Source: CAIWHR01 sp963830485 (GTDB lineage Bacteria; Pseudomonadota; Gammaproteobacteria; Burkholderiales; Casimicrobiaceae). From it: a DNA stretch of 64,000 bases. The position numbers were made by a program, and so were the translations under genes. The DNA is taken from contig CAWHNE010000012.1 of the NCBI GenBank assembly GCA_963830485.1, forward strand, positions 124,001 through 188,000. The letters are read 5' to 3'. Each line of letters begins with the position of its first letter. Position 1 is the first letter of the stretch. The notes below the pieces were generated by a model. That model had not been told where the DNA came from. It ran no database searches and saw only the letters and a program-made list of their open reading frames with translations. Positions 16,080 to 25,011 of the stretch are shown here, one piece after another.

Positions 16080-18044
16080 TCAGCGCTTCAACAGCTTCTG
16101 CTCCGCGATCGAGAGGTTCTCCGGGCGCCCGAGCAGCACGACAACGTCACCTACCTCGAACACCCAATCGGCGTTCGGCCGCTGCGAGCGAGCGCCCTTG
16201 CGGCGCACGCCGGTCACTTCGACCAAACCCGCGAGCTCCAAGTCCGCGAGCGAGCGGCCGATCGCACGCGCGCGGTCCGGCAAGAGCACCGAGTGCAGGC
16301 GCGGCTGCAGACTCTCGGCGACATCGGCGGCGTCGGAGGCCCCGCGGTAGAAGCCGCGAAAGAGGCTGTAGCGCTCCTCGCGAATCGCGCGGATCCGTTT
16401 CAGCACGCGGTTCAGTGGGACGCCGAGCAGCAAGAGCGAGCTCGTCGCGAGCATCAGACTGCCTTCGAGCACTTCCGGCACGACCTCCGCCGCGCCGGCG
16501 GTGAGGAGCCGGTCGAGTTCGGTGTCGTCGAGCGTGCGCACGACGACCGGCAGCTCCGGACGCGTCTCGTGCACATGATGCAGGATCTTGAGCGCCACCG
16601 TCGTGTCCGCGAACGTGATGACGACCGCGCGCGCCTTCGAGAGACCGGCGGCGAAGAGCGCGTCCTTGCGCCCGGCCTCGCCGTACACCACGCTGCTGCC
16701 CTCGCCTGCCGCCTCGCGCACGCGCTCCGGGTCCGAATCGAGCGCGATGAACGGAATGTCCTCGGCCTCGAGGAGCCGCGCGAGGTTCTGCCCGCTACGT
16801 CCGTAGCCGCAGATGATCACGTGGTCCTGCCGCGCCATGGTCGTCGCAGCGATCCGCGTGATCTGCGCCGCGCGCGCGAGCCAGTCGTTCGCGGTGAGCT
16901 TGCGCACGACCGGCTCGGCGAAGTGAATGACGAGCGGTGCGGCGAGCATCGACAGGACCATCGCCGCCAATACCGCCTGCGTGAGCGGCGGTCCGAGCAC
17001 CTTGCTCTCGACGGCGAGCGCCAGCATCACCAGCGCGAACTCGCCGGCCTGCGCGAGGTAGAAGCCGGTACGCAACGCGCTGCCGAGCGGCGCGCCGAAC
17101 GCGCGCGCGAGGATGACGACGAGCACCAGCTTCGCCGCGACCGGCAGGACGAGCAGCACGAGCACGTAGATCCACTGCGTCGCGACGACGCGCAGGTCCA
17201 GGAACATCCCGACGGTAACGAAGAAGAGGCCGAGCAGCACGTCGCGAAACGGCTTGATGTCCTCCTCGACCTGATAGCGGTATTCGGTTTCCGCGATCAG
17301 CATGCCGGCGAGGAACGCGCCTAGCGCGAGCGACAGGCCGGCGAGCTCCGTCAACGCCGCGAGCCCGAGTGTCACGAGCAGCAGGTTCAGCATGAAGAGC
17401 TCGGAGCTCTTCTGCCGCGCCACGATGTGGAACCACGCGCGCATCGGGGCCTGTCCGGCGAACAGGATGATTGCCAGCACCACGGCCGCCTTGAGCGTCG
17501 CGACGCCGACTTCGCCCATGAGCTCGCCCCCGCCCTTGCCGAGCGACGGGATCACGATCAGGAAGGCGACGACGGCGAGGTCCTGGAACAGCAGGATCCC
17601 CATCACGTCGCGACCGTGCGGCGTCGCGAGCTCCATCCGCTCGGCCAGCATCTTCGAGACGATCGCAGTCGAGCTCATGGCGAGCATCCCGCCGAGCGCG
17701 AAGCCGGCCTGCCAGCCGTAGCCCACGAAATGTAGTCCGACCATCGCTGCGATGGTCGTGATCGCGACCTGCGCGAGGCCGAGCCCGAACACGGCGCGCC
17801 GCATCGCCTTCAACTGAGGCAGGCTGAACTCGAGGCCGATCGAGAACATCAGGAACACGATGCCGAACTCGGCCAGATCGCGGACGTCGGCCGAGTCGGG
17901 CACCCACGCGAGCGCGTGCGGACCGACCGCGAGCCCGACCATCAGGTAGCCCAGGATCGGCGGCAGCCGGAAGAGGCGGCAGAGGACGACCGCGATCACC
18001 CCCGCTCCGAGCAGGATCAGGATGAGTTGCAGTGTCTGCGGCAT
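16080..18044 (-). CDS. Monovalent cation:proton antiporter, Kef type (CPA2) with TrkA domains
   Basis: A 654-residue inner-membrane protein. The N-terminal 390 residues carry about 12 hydrophobic segments of the CPA2 exchanger (GYLMVGLAVGPHALAWV, FLMFSIGLEFSLPQLKAM, LAMSSTAIVSKML). A TrkA-N Rossmann domain begins near residue 403 (VIICGYGRSGQNLARLLEAE) and a TrkA-C domain ends the protein (LADLELAGLVEVTGVRR). This is the layout of KefB/KefC/YbaL potassium efflux systems. It diverges from kdsD with 102 bp between them. Confidence 0.92.
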   Translation of the reverse strand: MPQTLQLILILLGAGVIAVVLCRLFRLPPILGYLMVGLAVGPHALAWVPDSADVRDLAEFGIVFLMFSIGLEFSLPQLKAMRRAVFGLGLAQVAITTIAAMVGLHFVGYGWQAGFALGGMLAMSSTAIVSKMLAERMELATPHGRDVMGILLFQDLAVVAFLIVIPSLGKGGGELMGEVGVATLKAAVVLAIILFAGQAPMRAWFHIVARQKSSELFMLNLLLVTLGLAALTELAGLSLALGAFLAGMLIAETEYRYQVEEDIKPFRDVLLGLFFVTVGMFLDLRVVATQWIYVLVLLVLPVAAKLVLVVILARAFGAPLGSALRTGFYLAQAGEFALVMLALAVESKVLGPPLTQAVLAAMVLSMLAAPLVIHFAEPVVRKLTANDWLARAAQITRIAATTMARQDHVIICGYGRSGQNLARLLEAEDIPFIALDSDPERVREAAGEGSSVVYGEAGRKDALFAAGLSKARAVVITFADTTVALKILHHVHETRPELPVVVRTLDDTELDRLLTAGAAEVVPEVLEGSLMLATSSLLLLGVPLNRVLKRIRAIREERYSLFRGFYRGASDAADVAESLQPRLHSVLLPDRARAIGRSLADLELAGLVEVTGVRRKGARSQRPNADWVFEVGDVVVLLGRPENLSIAEQKLLKR

Positions 18045-18133
18045 CGCGTGCGGCGTCTCGACTGCGAGTCAATGTAGCACAGCGACGCAGCGCTTCCCGG
18101 AGCGATTCCGGCCGGCGCGCACGCGCGCTCGGT

Positions 18134-18139
18134 TATACT
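18134..18139 (+). promoter_or_regulatory. Candidate -10 of kdsD, leaderless arrangement
   Basis: TATACT ends 7 nt before the kdsD ATG at 18147, so a transcript starting at the usual distance would begin at or next to the start codon. No clear -35 box is visible. There is no Shine–Dalgarno sequence in the remaining space. Confidence 0.45.
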
Positions 18140-18146
18140 TTCCCGG

Positions 18147-19178
18147 ATGAGCGCCACTGCTCCGCACGTCCGCGCCGAGCCGGCGCCGATCCCTCCGGGT
18201 CGCGTCGACGCTGCGCGCGCGCTCGCCCTCGCCCGTGACGTGCTCGCGACCGAGGCGGCGGCGATCGCAGGTCTCGCCGAGCGCATTGGTGACCCATTCG
18301 TCGCGGCAGTCGCACTGATCATGAACTGCCGCGGTCGCGTCGTAGTGTCGGGCATCGGCAAGTCCGGACACGTCGCGCGCAAGCTCGCCGCCACGCTCGC
18401 ATCGACGGGGACGCCCGCGTTCTTCGTGCATCCCGCGGAAGCCTCGCACGGCGACCTCGGCATGATCACGCCCGACGACGTCGTGCTGATGCTCTCGAAT
18501 TCGGGCGAGACGGACGAGCTCGTGCTGCTCATGCCGCATCTCAAGCGGCAGGGCGCGGCGATCATCGCGCTGACCGGCAACGAGGCGTCGTCCCTCGCGC
18601 AGTCCGCCGACGTCCATCTCGATGCCGCGGTCGATGCCGAGGCTTGTCCGCTCGGCCTGGCCCCGACGGCCAGCACGACGGCGGCACTCGCGCTGGGCGA
18701 CGCGCTCGCGCTCGCGCTGCTCGATGCACGCGGCTTTTCGGTCGAGGATTTCGCGCGCGCGCATCCGGGCGGCGCGCTCGGGCGCCGGCTGTTGACTCGC
18801 GTGCGCGACGTGATGCGCACCGGCCGCGAGCTGCCGACCGTCGGTGTCGATGCAACGCTCGGCGCGGCGGTCGTCGAGATGAGCGGCAAGGGGATGGGCA
18901 TGACGGCGATCGTCGAGCGCGACGGGCGCGTCGCCGGAATCTTTACCGATGGCGACCTGCGCCGCTGCCTCGACCGCGTGCACGACCTCAAGGCAGTGAG
19001 CGTGGCCGAGGTCATGACGCGCACGCCGCGCACGATCGGTCCCGACCGCCTCGCGATCGATTGCATCGAGCTGATGGAGACGCCGCCCAAGGTGATGGCG
19101 CTGCTGGTCGTGGGCAACGACGGCCGCCTCGAGGGCGCGCTACACCTGCACGATCTCTTCCGCTCGCGGGTGGTCTGA
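18147..19178 (+). CDS. kdsD: Arabinose-5-phosphate isomerase
   Basis: Converts ribulose 5-phosphate to arabinose 5-phosphate, the precursor of KDO for LPS. The 343 residues form a SIS domain (VVVSGIGKSGHVARKLAATL, ASHGDLGMITPDDVVLMLSN, SGETDEL) followed by two CBS domains (DVMRTGRELPTVG... and EVMTRTPRTIGPDRLAIDC). The start has no alternative Met nearby. It overlaps kdsC by TGATG and opens the KDO/LPS export operon. Confidence 0.95.
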   Translation: MSATAPHVRAEPAPIPPGRVDAARALALARDVLATEAAAIAGLAERIGDPFVAAVALIMNCRGRVVVSGIGKSGHVARKLAATLASTGTPAFFVHPAEASHGDLGMITPDDVVLMLSNSGETDELVLLMPHLKRQGAAIIALTGNEASSLAQSADVHLDAAVDAEACPLGLAPTASTTAALALGDALALALLDARGFSVEDFARAHPGGALGRRLLTRVRDVMRTGRELPTVGVDATLGAAVVEMSGKGMGMTAIVERDGRVAGIFTDGDLRRCLDRVHDLKAVSVAEVMTRTPRTIGPDRLAIDCIELMETPPKVMALLVVGNDGRLEGALHLHDLFRSRVV

Positions 19179-19732
19179 TGGCGACGTCGATGCGTGACGG
19201 CGTCGCGCTCCGCGCACGCGCGATCCGACTCCTTACCTGCGACGTCGACGGCGTGCTGACCGACGGCCGCCTCTATTACGGCGACGACGGCACCGAGATG
19301 AAGGCGTTCTGCGCGCAGGACGGCGTCGGGATCAAGATGCTCGCGAGCGCCGGCATCACCGTCGCGTGGATCACCGGCAGCCGCGCGCCATCCGTCGCCC
19401 ATCGCGTGCGAGCGCTGGGCGTCGTCCGGCTCGTGCAGGGCACGGAGGACAAGCTCGCCCCGTGGGAAGCGTTGCGGCACGAGCTTGCGCTGCCGCCCGC
19501 CGCGTGTGCGCATATCGGCGACGACCTGCCCGATCTCGCGGTGATCGCGCGGTGCGGCCTGGGCATCAGCGTGCCGCACGCGCCAGCCGCGGTGCGCGAA
19601 CGCGCGCACTACGTCACGCGCTCTCGCGGCGGCGCCGGCGCGGTGCGCGAGGTGTGCGAGCTGATCCTCGCGGCGCAGGATGCGCTCGCACCGCGCATCG
19701 CGGCGTTCGACGCCTCTGGAGAGCGCGAATGA
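19178..19732 (+). CDS. kdsC: 3-deoxy-D-manno-octulosonate 8-phosphate phosphatase
   Basis: A 184-residue HAD-superfamily phosphatase that removes phosphate from KDO-8-P. The nucleophile and acid are D22 and D24 in CDVDGVLTDG; WITGSR and HIGDDLPDLAVI provide the other HAD motifs. No cap domain, consistent with the tetrameric KdsC class. Start overlaps kdsD, stop overlaps lptC. Confidence 0.96.
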   Translation: MATSMRDGVALRARAIRLLTCDVDGVLTDGRLYYGDDGTEMKAFCAQDGVGIKMLASAGITVAWITGSRAPSVAHRVRALGVVRLVQGTEDKLAPWEALRHELALPPAACAHIGDDLPDLAVIARCGLGISVPHAPAAVRERAHYVTRSRGGAGAVREVCELILAAQDALAPRIAAFDASGERE

Positions 19733-20352
19733 TCCGCAAGAGCGCGCTCATCGACCGGCTGGTGTCGTGGTCGCCCGTGTTCCTGCTGGGCGGCCTGGCG
19801 GCGCTGACCTACTGGCTCGATGCGCAGATCCAGGCCGACACCGCGCGCCGCGACGGCACGGCGCGCCACGACGCCGACATGTACATCGAAAACTTCCGCG
19901 CGGTAAGCTTCGACGCGGACGGCCGTGTCCGGCAATCGCTGTCCGCGCAGCGCGCCGAGCATCATCCCGACGACGAGAGCGTCGACTTCACGGCGCCCGC
20001 CCTTGCGCTCACCGATCCCGGCCGCCCGCGCATGTCGGTCACCGCGAACGGCGGAACGTTGTCGGGCGACCGCGAAACCGTCACGTTCCGGGGCAACGTG
20101 CGCGCGACACGCGACGCGCTGCCCGCCGGCGGGCCGACGAACGAAGGTCTCAAGGGACCGATCACGCTCACCGCCGAGACGCTAAAGGTGATTCCGAAGA
20201 AGGGACGCGCCGAGACCGACGGCCCGGTGACGATCGAGGAGCCGCGTGGAATAATCAACGCGATCGGCATGGTGGTTGACAACGACGCGCGGACGATCAA
20301 ATTCAAGTCCGGCATCCGCGGCTCGCTTTCGCCGGAGCTTGCCCCCAAGTGA
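19729..20352 (+). CDS. lptC: LPS export protein LptC
   Basis: A 207-residue bitopic inner-membrane protein of the LPS bridge: one N-terminal segment (WSPVFLLGGLAALTYWL) then a periplasmic beta-jellyroll (VSFDADGRVRQSLSAQRAEH, FTAPALALTDPGRPRMSVTA, VTFRGNVRATRD). It receives LPS from LptB2FG and hands it to LptA. ATG overlaps the kdsC stop as ATGA. Confidence 0.93.
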   Translation: MIRKSALIDRLVSWSPVFLLGGLAALTYWLDAQIQADTARRDGTARHDADMYIENFRAVSFDADGRVRQSLSAQRAEHHPDDESVDFTAPALALTDPGRPRMSVTANGGTLSGDRETVTFRGNVRATRDALPAGGPTNEGLKGPITLTAETLKVIPKKGRAETDGPVTIEEPRGIINAIGMVVDNDARTIKFKSGIRGSLSPELAPK

Positions 20353-21026
20353 ACGCCCACCCGATCCTCGCCCGCACCGCCGTCATCGCATTCGCGCTGG
20401 CGACTGCGGCACTCCTCGCGGCGCCCGCACGCGCCGAGAAGGCCGACCGCGAAAAGCCGATCAACTATTCGGCCGATACGGGCGATGTCAACTACCAGAC
20501 GAAGATCGGCGCGCTGTCCGGCAACGTGATCATCACCCAGGGCACGTTGTCGATCCGCGCCGATCGCATCACGTTTCGCCAGAACGCCGACAACTCGATG
20601 TCGGCGACGGCGTACGGAAACCCGGTAAGCGTGCGGCAGAAGCGCGACGGGTTCGACGAGTACTACGAAGCTTATGCACAGCGCGTCGAGTACGACGGAG
20701 CGAAGGAGTTCGTCGAGCTCTTCGACCGCGCGCTCCTGCGGCGCGGCCAGGACGAGATCCGCAGCAACTACATCTCGTACAACGCGGCCACCGAAGTCTT
20801 CAAGGCGGAGGGTCGCGCCGACACGGCGACGACGGCCGATGCCATCGGCCCCGGCGCACGCGTGCGCGGCGTCTTCCAGCCGAAGTCCGACACGTCGCTC
20901 GTTCCGGGCAAGGGCAAGGACGCGGCGAAGAGCGGCGGCAAGGCGGCCGACGCAAAGGCGCCGGCCGAAAACCCGCCCGCCGCGCTCAAGCCCGCAGGCG
21001 AACTCGCGCCGAACGCCCCGAAATGA
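20349..21026 (+). CDS. lptA: LPS transport periplasmic protein LptA
   Basis: A 225-residue periplasmic bridge protein. A signal peptide ends at ARAEKAD. The OstA-type jellyroll is visible (INYSADTGDVNYQTKIGALS, NVIITQGTLSIRADRITFRQ, YYEAYAQRVEYDG, YISYNAATEVFKAEGRAD). The C-terminal 45 residues are a Lys/Ala/Pro-rich tail. GTG start overlapping the lptC stop (GTGA). Confidence 0.94.
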   Translation: MNAHPILARTAVIAFALATAALLAAPARAEKADREKPINYSADTGDVNYQTKIGALSGNVIITQGTLSIRADRITFRQNADNSMSATAYGNPVSVRQKRDGFDEYYEAYAQRVEYDGAKEFVELFDRALLRRGQDEIRSNYISYNAATEVFKAEGRADTATTADAIGPGARVRGVFQPKSDTSLVPGKGKDAAKSGGKAADAKAPAENPPAALKPAGELAPNAPK

Positions 21027-21781
21027 TGTCCGAAGCGGGCACGCAGGAGCGGCGCCCGTCGAGCAGGCTCGCGGTCGCGCAGCTCGAGAAACGCTACAAG
21101 GCCCGAACTGTAGTACACGACGTGTCGCTCGACGTCGGCAGCGGCGAGGTGGTCGGGTTGCTCGGCCCGAACGGGGCCGGCAAGACAACCTGCTTCTACA
21201 TGATCGTGGGGCTCGTGGCCGCCGACGGCGGACGCATCGAGCTCGACGGCCGCGATCTCTCGCGCCTGCCGATTCACACGCGCGCGCGGCTCGGGCTGTC
21301 GTACCTGCCGCAGGAGGCGTCGATCTTTCGCAAGCTCACGGTCGCGCAGAACGTGCGCGCGATCCTCGAGCTGCAGGATCTCGATCCCGACGCGCTCGCG
21401 AACCGGCTCGACGCTGTGCTCGAGGACCTCTCGATCTCGCACCTCGCCGATGCCCCGGCGCTGTCCCTGTCCGGCGGCGAGCGCCGGCGGGTCGAGATCG
21501 CGCGCGCGCTCGCGACCCGCCCGCGCTTCATCCTGCTGGACGAGCCTTTCGCCGGCGTCGACCCGATCGCGGTGCTCGACATCCAGAAAATCATCGGCTT
21601 CCTCAAGGCGCGCGGCATCGGCGTGCTCATCACCGATCACAACGTCCGTGAGACACTCGGGATCTGCGACCGGGCGTATATTATCAACGAGGGCCGCGTG
21701 CTGGCCTCGGGTGCGCCAGGGGAGATTGTCTATAATGAAGCCGTGCGCAAGGTCTATCTCGGAGAGCACTTCCGACTCTGA
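21023..21781 (+). CDS. lptB: LPS export ABC transporter ATP-binding protein LptB
   Basis: A 252-residue ATPase of LptB2FG. Walker A GPNGAGKTTCFYM, Q-loop YLPQEASIFRKLTVAQN, signature LSLSGGERRRVEIARAL, Walker B FILLDEPFAGVDP, switch ITDHNVRETL. ATG 21023 overlaps the lptA stop; a second ATG follows at 21026. Downstream lies a repeat element, not the usual direct junction with rpoN. Confidence 0.96.
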   Translation: MMSEAGTQERRPSSRLAVAQLEKRYKARTVVHDVSLDVGSGEVVGLLGPNGAGKTTCFYMIVGLVAADGGRIELDGRDLSRLPIHTRARLGLSYLPQEASIFRKLTVAQNVRAILELQDLDPDALANRLDAVLEDLSISHLADAPALSLSGGERRRVEIARALATRPRFILLDEPFAGVDPIAVLDIQKIIGFLKARGIGVLITDHNVRETLGICDRAYIINEGRVLASGAPGEIVYNEAVRKVYLGEHFRL

Positions 21782-21795
21782 GCCCCGCACTGCCC

Positions 21796-22171
21796 CTGGC
21801 AGCCTGATGCAGAACCCCTCATGAGCCGCGTTTCAGACGAGATGGCCCCGGATGCCAGGCGCAAGCCGCGTCGAATAGCCGACGCATATTCGCAAGGCCG
21901 CCACGCCGCATACGGGGCCCTCATTTGCCCAATGAGCGTCGAAACCCGGATGGGCAGCGGCTTGGCGGGCGGCCTGCATTGTAGTTCCGGCCGCCGCTGG
22001 CGCGGCTTAACGTTCGCTGTGCTCACGTTAGCCTCCACTGAAACCTGCGGTTTTCGCGACTCGCTCGTGTGGGGTCGACCACACGTCGCTCGCCGCCTCA
22101 GTTGGCAAATGCGGCATCCCATCCCGCCACGCCGCTGCGCGGCCATGACGGGTTCGGCATCAGGCTGCTAG
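21796..22171. repeat. Inverted-repeat-bounded element between lptB and rpoN (element D)
   Basis: A 376-bp insert bounded by 15-bp terminal inverted repeats (CTGGCAGCCTGATGC at the left; the right end is the complement of CTAGCAGCCTGATGC, one mismatch). It contains a GTGTGG/CCACAC hairpin around 22060–22085. The right end abuts the rpoN ATG with no spacer, so any rpoN leader or ribosome-binding site comes from the element. No convincing gene lies inside. It accounts for the 390-bp gap 21782–22171. Confidence 0.75.
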
Positions 22172-23656
22172 ATGAAACAGACCCTCCAGCTCAAGCTCTC
22201 GCAGCATCTCACGCTGACGCCGCAGCTGCAGCAGTCGATCCGGCTGCTGCAGCTTTCGACGATCGAGCTCAACGCCGAGGTCGAGCGGATGCTGCAGGAG
22301 AATCCGCTGCTCGAGAAGGCCGAGACCGACGACGAGGTCCCGGCGACCGTCACGCGCGTGGGCACGGCCGCTACCGCGGAGCCGGAGACGCAATCACGCG
22401 CCGAGCACGACGAAAGCCGTGCCGCGGCCGACCGCGCCTCCTCGGGAGACTCCGGCGAGGCCACGGACGGCGTCGACCGCGCCGATTTCGAGGATTATTC
22501 GTCCGGCGATTCCGACTGGGGCAGCAGCAGCGGCACGGACGATGACGATGGCTTCTTCCCGCAGCAGGTCGCAGCGAGCTCGCTGCGTGACCACCTGCTG
22601 CGCCAGCTTGCCGAGCTCAGCCTGCCGCTGCGCGACCGGCAGATCGTCGCGGCGCTGATCGACGCGCTCGACGACGACGGCTACCTACACACGTCGCTCG
22701 AGGAGATCGCCGAGCTGTTCCCCGAGGAGCTCGACCTCGATCCGGACGAGCTGTCGATTGCGCTCCGCTACGTGCAGAGTTTCGAACCCGCCGGCATCGG
22801 TGCGCGCGACGCCGCCGAGTGCCTCACGCTGCAATTGAAAGCGCTGCCCGCCACGACGCCGCTGCGGGCGGAAGCGCTCAAGGTGGTCGCCGAGCACCTG
22901 CCGCTGCTCGCGGCGCGCGACTTCACGAAGCTCAAGCGGCTGCTGCACGTCGACGACACCGGCGTGCGCGCCGTGCGTGCCCTCATCACGAGCCTGAATC
23001 CGCGCCCGGGCGCGTCGTTCGCCAAATCGGAGGCGAACTACGTGATCCCGGACGTTGTCGTACGAAAGGTGCGCGGCAAGTGGACGGCCGCGCTCAACGA
23101 GGCGGCGATGCCGAAGCTGCGCTTGAATCGCATCTATGCCGATATCCTGACGCGCAACCGCGACACGTCGAACCAGCAGCTCGCCGCGCAGCTGCAGGAA
23201 GCCAAGTGGCTGATCCGCAACGTCCAGCAGCGCTTCGAGACGATCCTGCGCGTCGCGCAGGCAATCGTCGAGCGCCAGCGACGGTTCTTCGAGCACGGCG
23301 ACGTCGCGATGCGGCCGATGGTGCTGCGCGAGATCGCGGACATGCTCGACCTGCACGAGTCGACGATCTCGCGGGTCACCACGCAGAAGTTCATGCTGAG
23401 CCCGCGCGGGACCTACGAGCTCAAGTACTTCTTCGGCAGCCACGTGGCGACCGACACGGGCGGTGCGGCGTCCGCCACCGCGATCCGCGCGCTCATCAAG
23501 CAGCTGATCGGCGCCGAAGACCCCAAGTCGCCGCTGACCGACAGCCGGATCGCCGACCTGCTCGGCGACCAGGGCATCCTCGTCGCGCGACGGACGATCG
23601 CAAAATACCGGGAGGCGCTGTCGATCCCTCCCGTCAACCTGCGGCGGACGCCCTGA
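22172..23656 (+). CDS. rpoN: RNA polymerase sigma-54 factor
   Basis: A 494-residue sigma-54. Region I is the glutamine/leucine-rich activator-interacting N-terminus (LKLSQHLTLTPQLQQSIRLL). Region II is acidic (about residues 50–130). Core-binding and DNA-binding domains follow, with a helix-turn-helix (IADMLDLHESTISRVTTQKF) and the RpoN box ARRTIAKYREAL near the C-terminus. It recognises -24/-12 promoters. Position between lptB and hpf is the standard one in betaproteobacteria, though repeats flank it on both sides here. Confidence 0.97.
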   Translation: MKQTLQLKLSQHLTLTPQLQQSIRLLQLSTIELNAEVERMLQENPLLEKAETDDEVPATVTRVGTAATAEPETQSRAEHDESRAAADRASSGDSGEATDGVDRADFEDYSSGDSDWGSSSGTDDDDGFFPQQVAASSLRDHLLRQLAELSLPLRDRQIVAALIDALDDDGYLHTSLEEIAELFPEELDLDPDELSIALRYVQSFEPAGIGARDAAECLTLQLKALPATTPLRAEALKVVAEHLPLLAARDFTKLKRLLHVDDTGVRAVRALITSLNPRPGASFAKSEANYVIPDVVVRKVRGKWTAALNEAAMPKLRLNRIYADILTRNRDTSNQQLAAQLQEAKWLIRNVQQRFETILRVAQAIVERQRRFFEHGDVAMRPMVLREIADMLDLHESTISRVTTQKFMLSPRGTYELKYFFGSHVATDTGGAASATAIRALIKQLIGAEDPKSPLTDSRIADLLGDQGILVARRTIAKYREALSIPPVNLRRTP

Positions 23657-23663
23657 CCCGAGG

Positions 23664-23929
23664 GGGCCTGTTCACCCTATGGCCACGAACGCGTTGCACG
23701 GCCGAAAACGCCTAGCGCAAGGCGCAAAACGAAGCTGGGCCGGCCGCCCGGCGAGGCTTTGCAACGCAGCGATGGGCGTTTTCGGCAGCAACCCGAAGGG
23801 AGCGAGTGGCGGAGGGCGCCACTCTTCGTTGCCCTCCTTGCCAAGACGCCCGGTCTTGGCATCGTCGGGCGTCTCGATTGGCGCCCTCCGCCACTCGCTC
23901 GCGTTTGCGGCCATAGGGTGAACAGGCCC
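23664..23929. repeat. TIR/hairpin element, copy B (rpoN–hpf)
   Basis: A 266-bp element with 30-bp terminal inverted repeats (23664–23693 and 23900–23929, 2 mismatches). Inside are two hairpins: GCCGAAAACGCC (23701–23712) with GGCGTTTTCGGC (23775–23786), and a perfect 22-bp pair (23800–23821 with 23879–23900). The linker between them is GGCAGCAACCCGAAGGG, the same as in copies A and C. No gene inside. It fills most of the 311-bp gap 23657–23967. Confidence 0.82.
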
Positions 23930-23967
23930 TAGCCGTACGAGCACCGCCGTCATCCCAGGAGAGCTCG

Positions 23968-24342
23968 ATGAACCTCAACCTCACCGGCCACCATCTCGAT
24001 ATCACGCCCGCGCTCCGCGATTACGTCATCGCCAAGCTCGATCGCGTCACGCGCCATTTCGACCATGTGATCGACGTCAACGTGGTGCTCGCCGTGGACA
24101 AGCTCCAGCACAAGGTCGAGGTCAACCTGCACACGCGCGGCAAGGACATCCACGTCGAAGCGATCGAAGCGGACATGTACGCGGCGATCGACGTGCTGAT
24201 CGACAAGCTCGACCGGCAGGTCGTGAAGCACAAGGAGAAGCGGGCAGAGCACCGTCACGAAGGCGCCGCGATCAAGCGCGAGGTCGCGGCCGGCGACACG
24301 CAGAGCGCGCCTGCCGCCGCCCCGCGGCCGATCAACGGCTAG
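23968..24342 (+). CDS. hpf: Ribosome hibernation promoting factor
   Basis: A 124-residue HPF/YfiA-family protein that binds the 30S subunit in stationary phase. NLTGHHLDITPALRDYVIAK and LDRVTRHFDHVIDVNVVLAV start the conserved domain; VNLHTRGKDIHVEAIEADMY continues it. The dimerising C-terminal domain of long HPF is absent; a short Ala/Pro tail follows. ATG 23968 is preceded by AGGAGA. Confidence 0.94.
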   Translation: MNLNLTGHHLDITPALRDYVIAKLDRVTRHFDHVIDVNVVLAVDKLQHKVEVNLHTRGKDIHVEAIEADMYAAIDVLIDKLDRQVVKHKEKRAEHRHEGAAIKREVAAGDTQSAPAAAPRPING

Positions 24343-24452
24343 GCGCCCCGGCGTTCCGCGCGGCGTATGATCGCGCAGTCGGATTCGCGGCGCACCATCG
24401 GTCCGCCCGAATGACCGCGCCTGTTCGCGCGGGCGACCCCGAGCTCCGTCCC

Positions 24453-24908
24453 ATGAACCCGATCGCAGACCTGCTGCCTGCGGCGAACGTGCTGGCCGAC
24501 CTCGACGCGCGCTCGAAGGGCGACCTCTTCGCCGCATTCGGCCGATTGTTTGCGACCGGGAATGGCCTCGACGGCGCCCAGGTCGTGGGCAGCCTGCAGG
24601 CGCGCGAGAAGCTGGGTTCGACCGGCCTGGGCCAGGGCATTGCGATCCCGCACGGCCGGATCAAAGGCCTCGCGGAGGCGCGCGGCGCGTTCGCGAGGCT
24701 CAAGACGCCGATCGCCTTCGACGCGCCCGACGGCCGCCCTGTGGGCAACGTCTTCGTTCTGCTCGTCCCGGAGCACGCGACCGAGCAGCACCTGCAGCTC
24801 CTGTCCGAGCTCGCGCAGATGTTCTCGGAGAAGAAGTTTCGCGAGGCGCTGGCCGCCGCCGCCGACGCACCGGCGCTGCACCAGCTCTTCCAGACGTGGA
24901 AAGCATGA
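24453..24908 (+). CDS. ptsN: Nitrogen PTS EIIA component
   Basis: A 151-residue EIIA-Ntr protein. The phosphorylated histidine is H67 in IAIPHGRIKGL. DLLPAANVLADLDARSKGDL is the typical start, so ATG 24453 is preferred over the ATG at 24411, which would add 14 unmatched residues. It regulates potassium and nitrogen functions in response to PTS phosphorylation (family knowledge). It sits between hpf and hprK. Confidence 0.93.
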   Translation: MNPIADLLPAANVLADLDARSKGDLFAAFGRLFATGNGLDGAQVVGSLQAREKLGSTGLGQGIAIPHGRIKGLAEARGAFARLKTPIAFDAPDGRPVGNVFVLLVPEHATEQHLQLLSELAQMFSEKKFREALAAAADAPALHQLFQTWKA

Positions 24909-25011
24909 GCGAGCAGGGCGAAGCCAAGGCCCGAAGGGCGCGTCCGCGAGCGATTGCGGGAGGCCGACTCACCCGCGAGCAGCGTGTCTATGGACGTGCG
25001 GAGGCCGAGGC
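24906..25011 (+). repeat. Stop-codon-linked intergenic repeat, copy 2 (ptsN–hprK)
   Basis: Starts in the ptsN stop (TGAGCGAGCAGGGCGAAGCC) and ends GTGCGGAGGCCGAGGC directly before the hprK ATG, supplying a GGAGG ribosome-binding site. It lacks the GCTCGCG hairpin of copies 1, 4 and 5 but shares the opening and closing motifs and an internal GCGATTGCGGGAGGCCGAC found also in copy 4. Confidence 0.7.
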
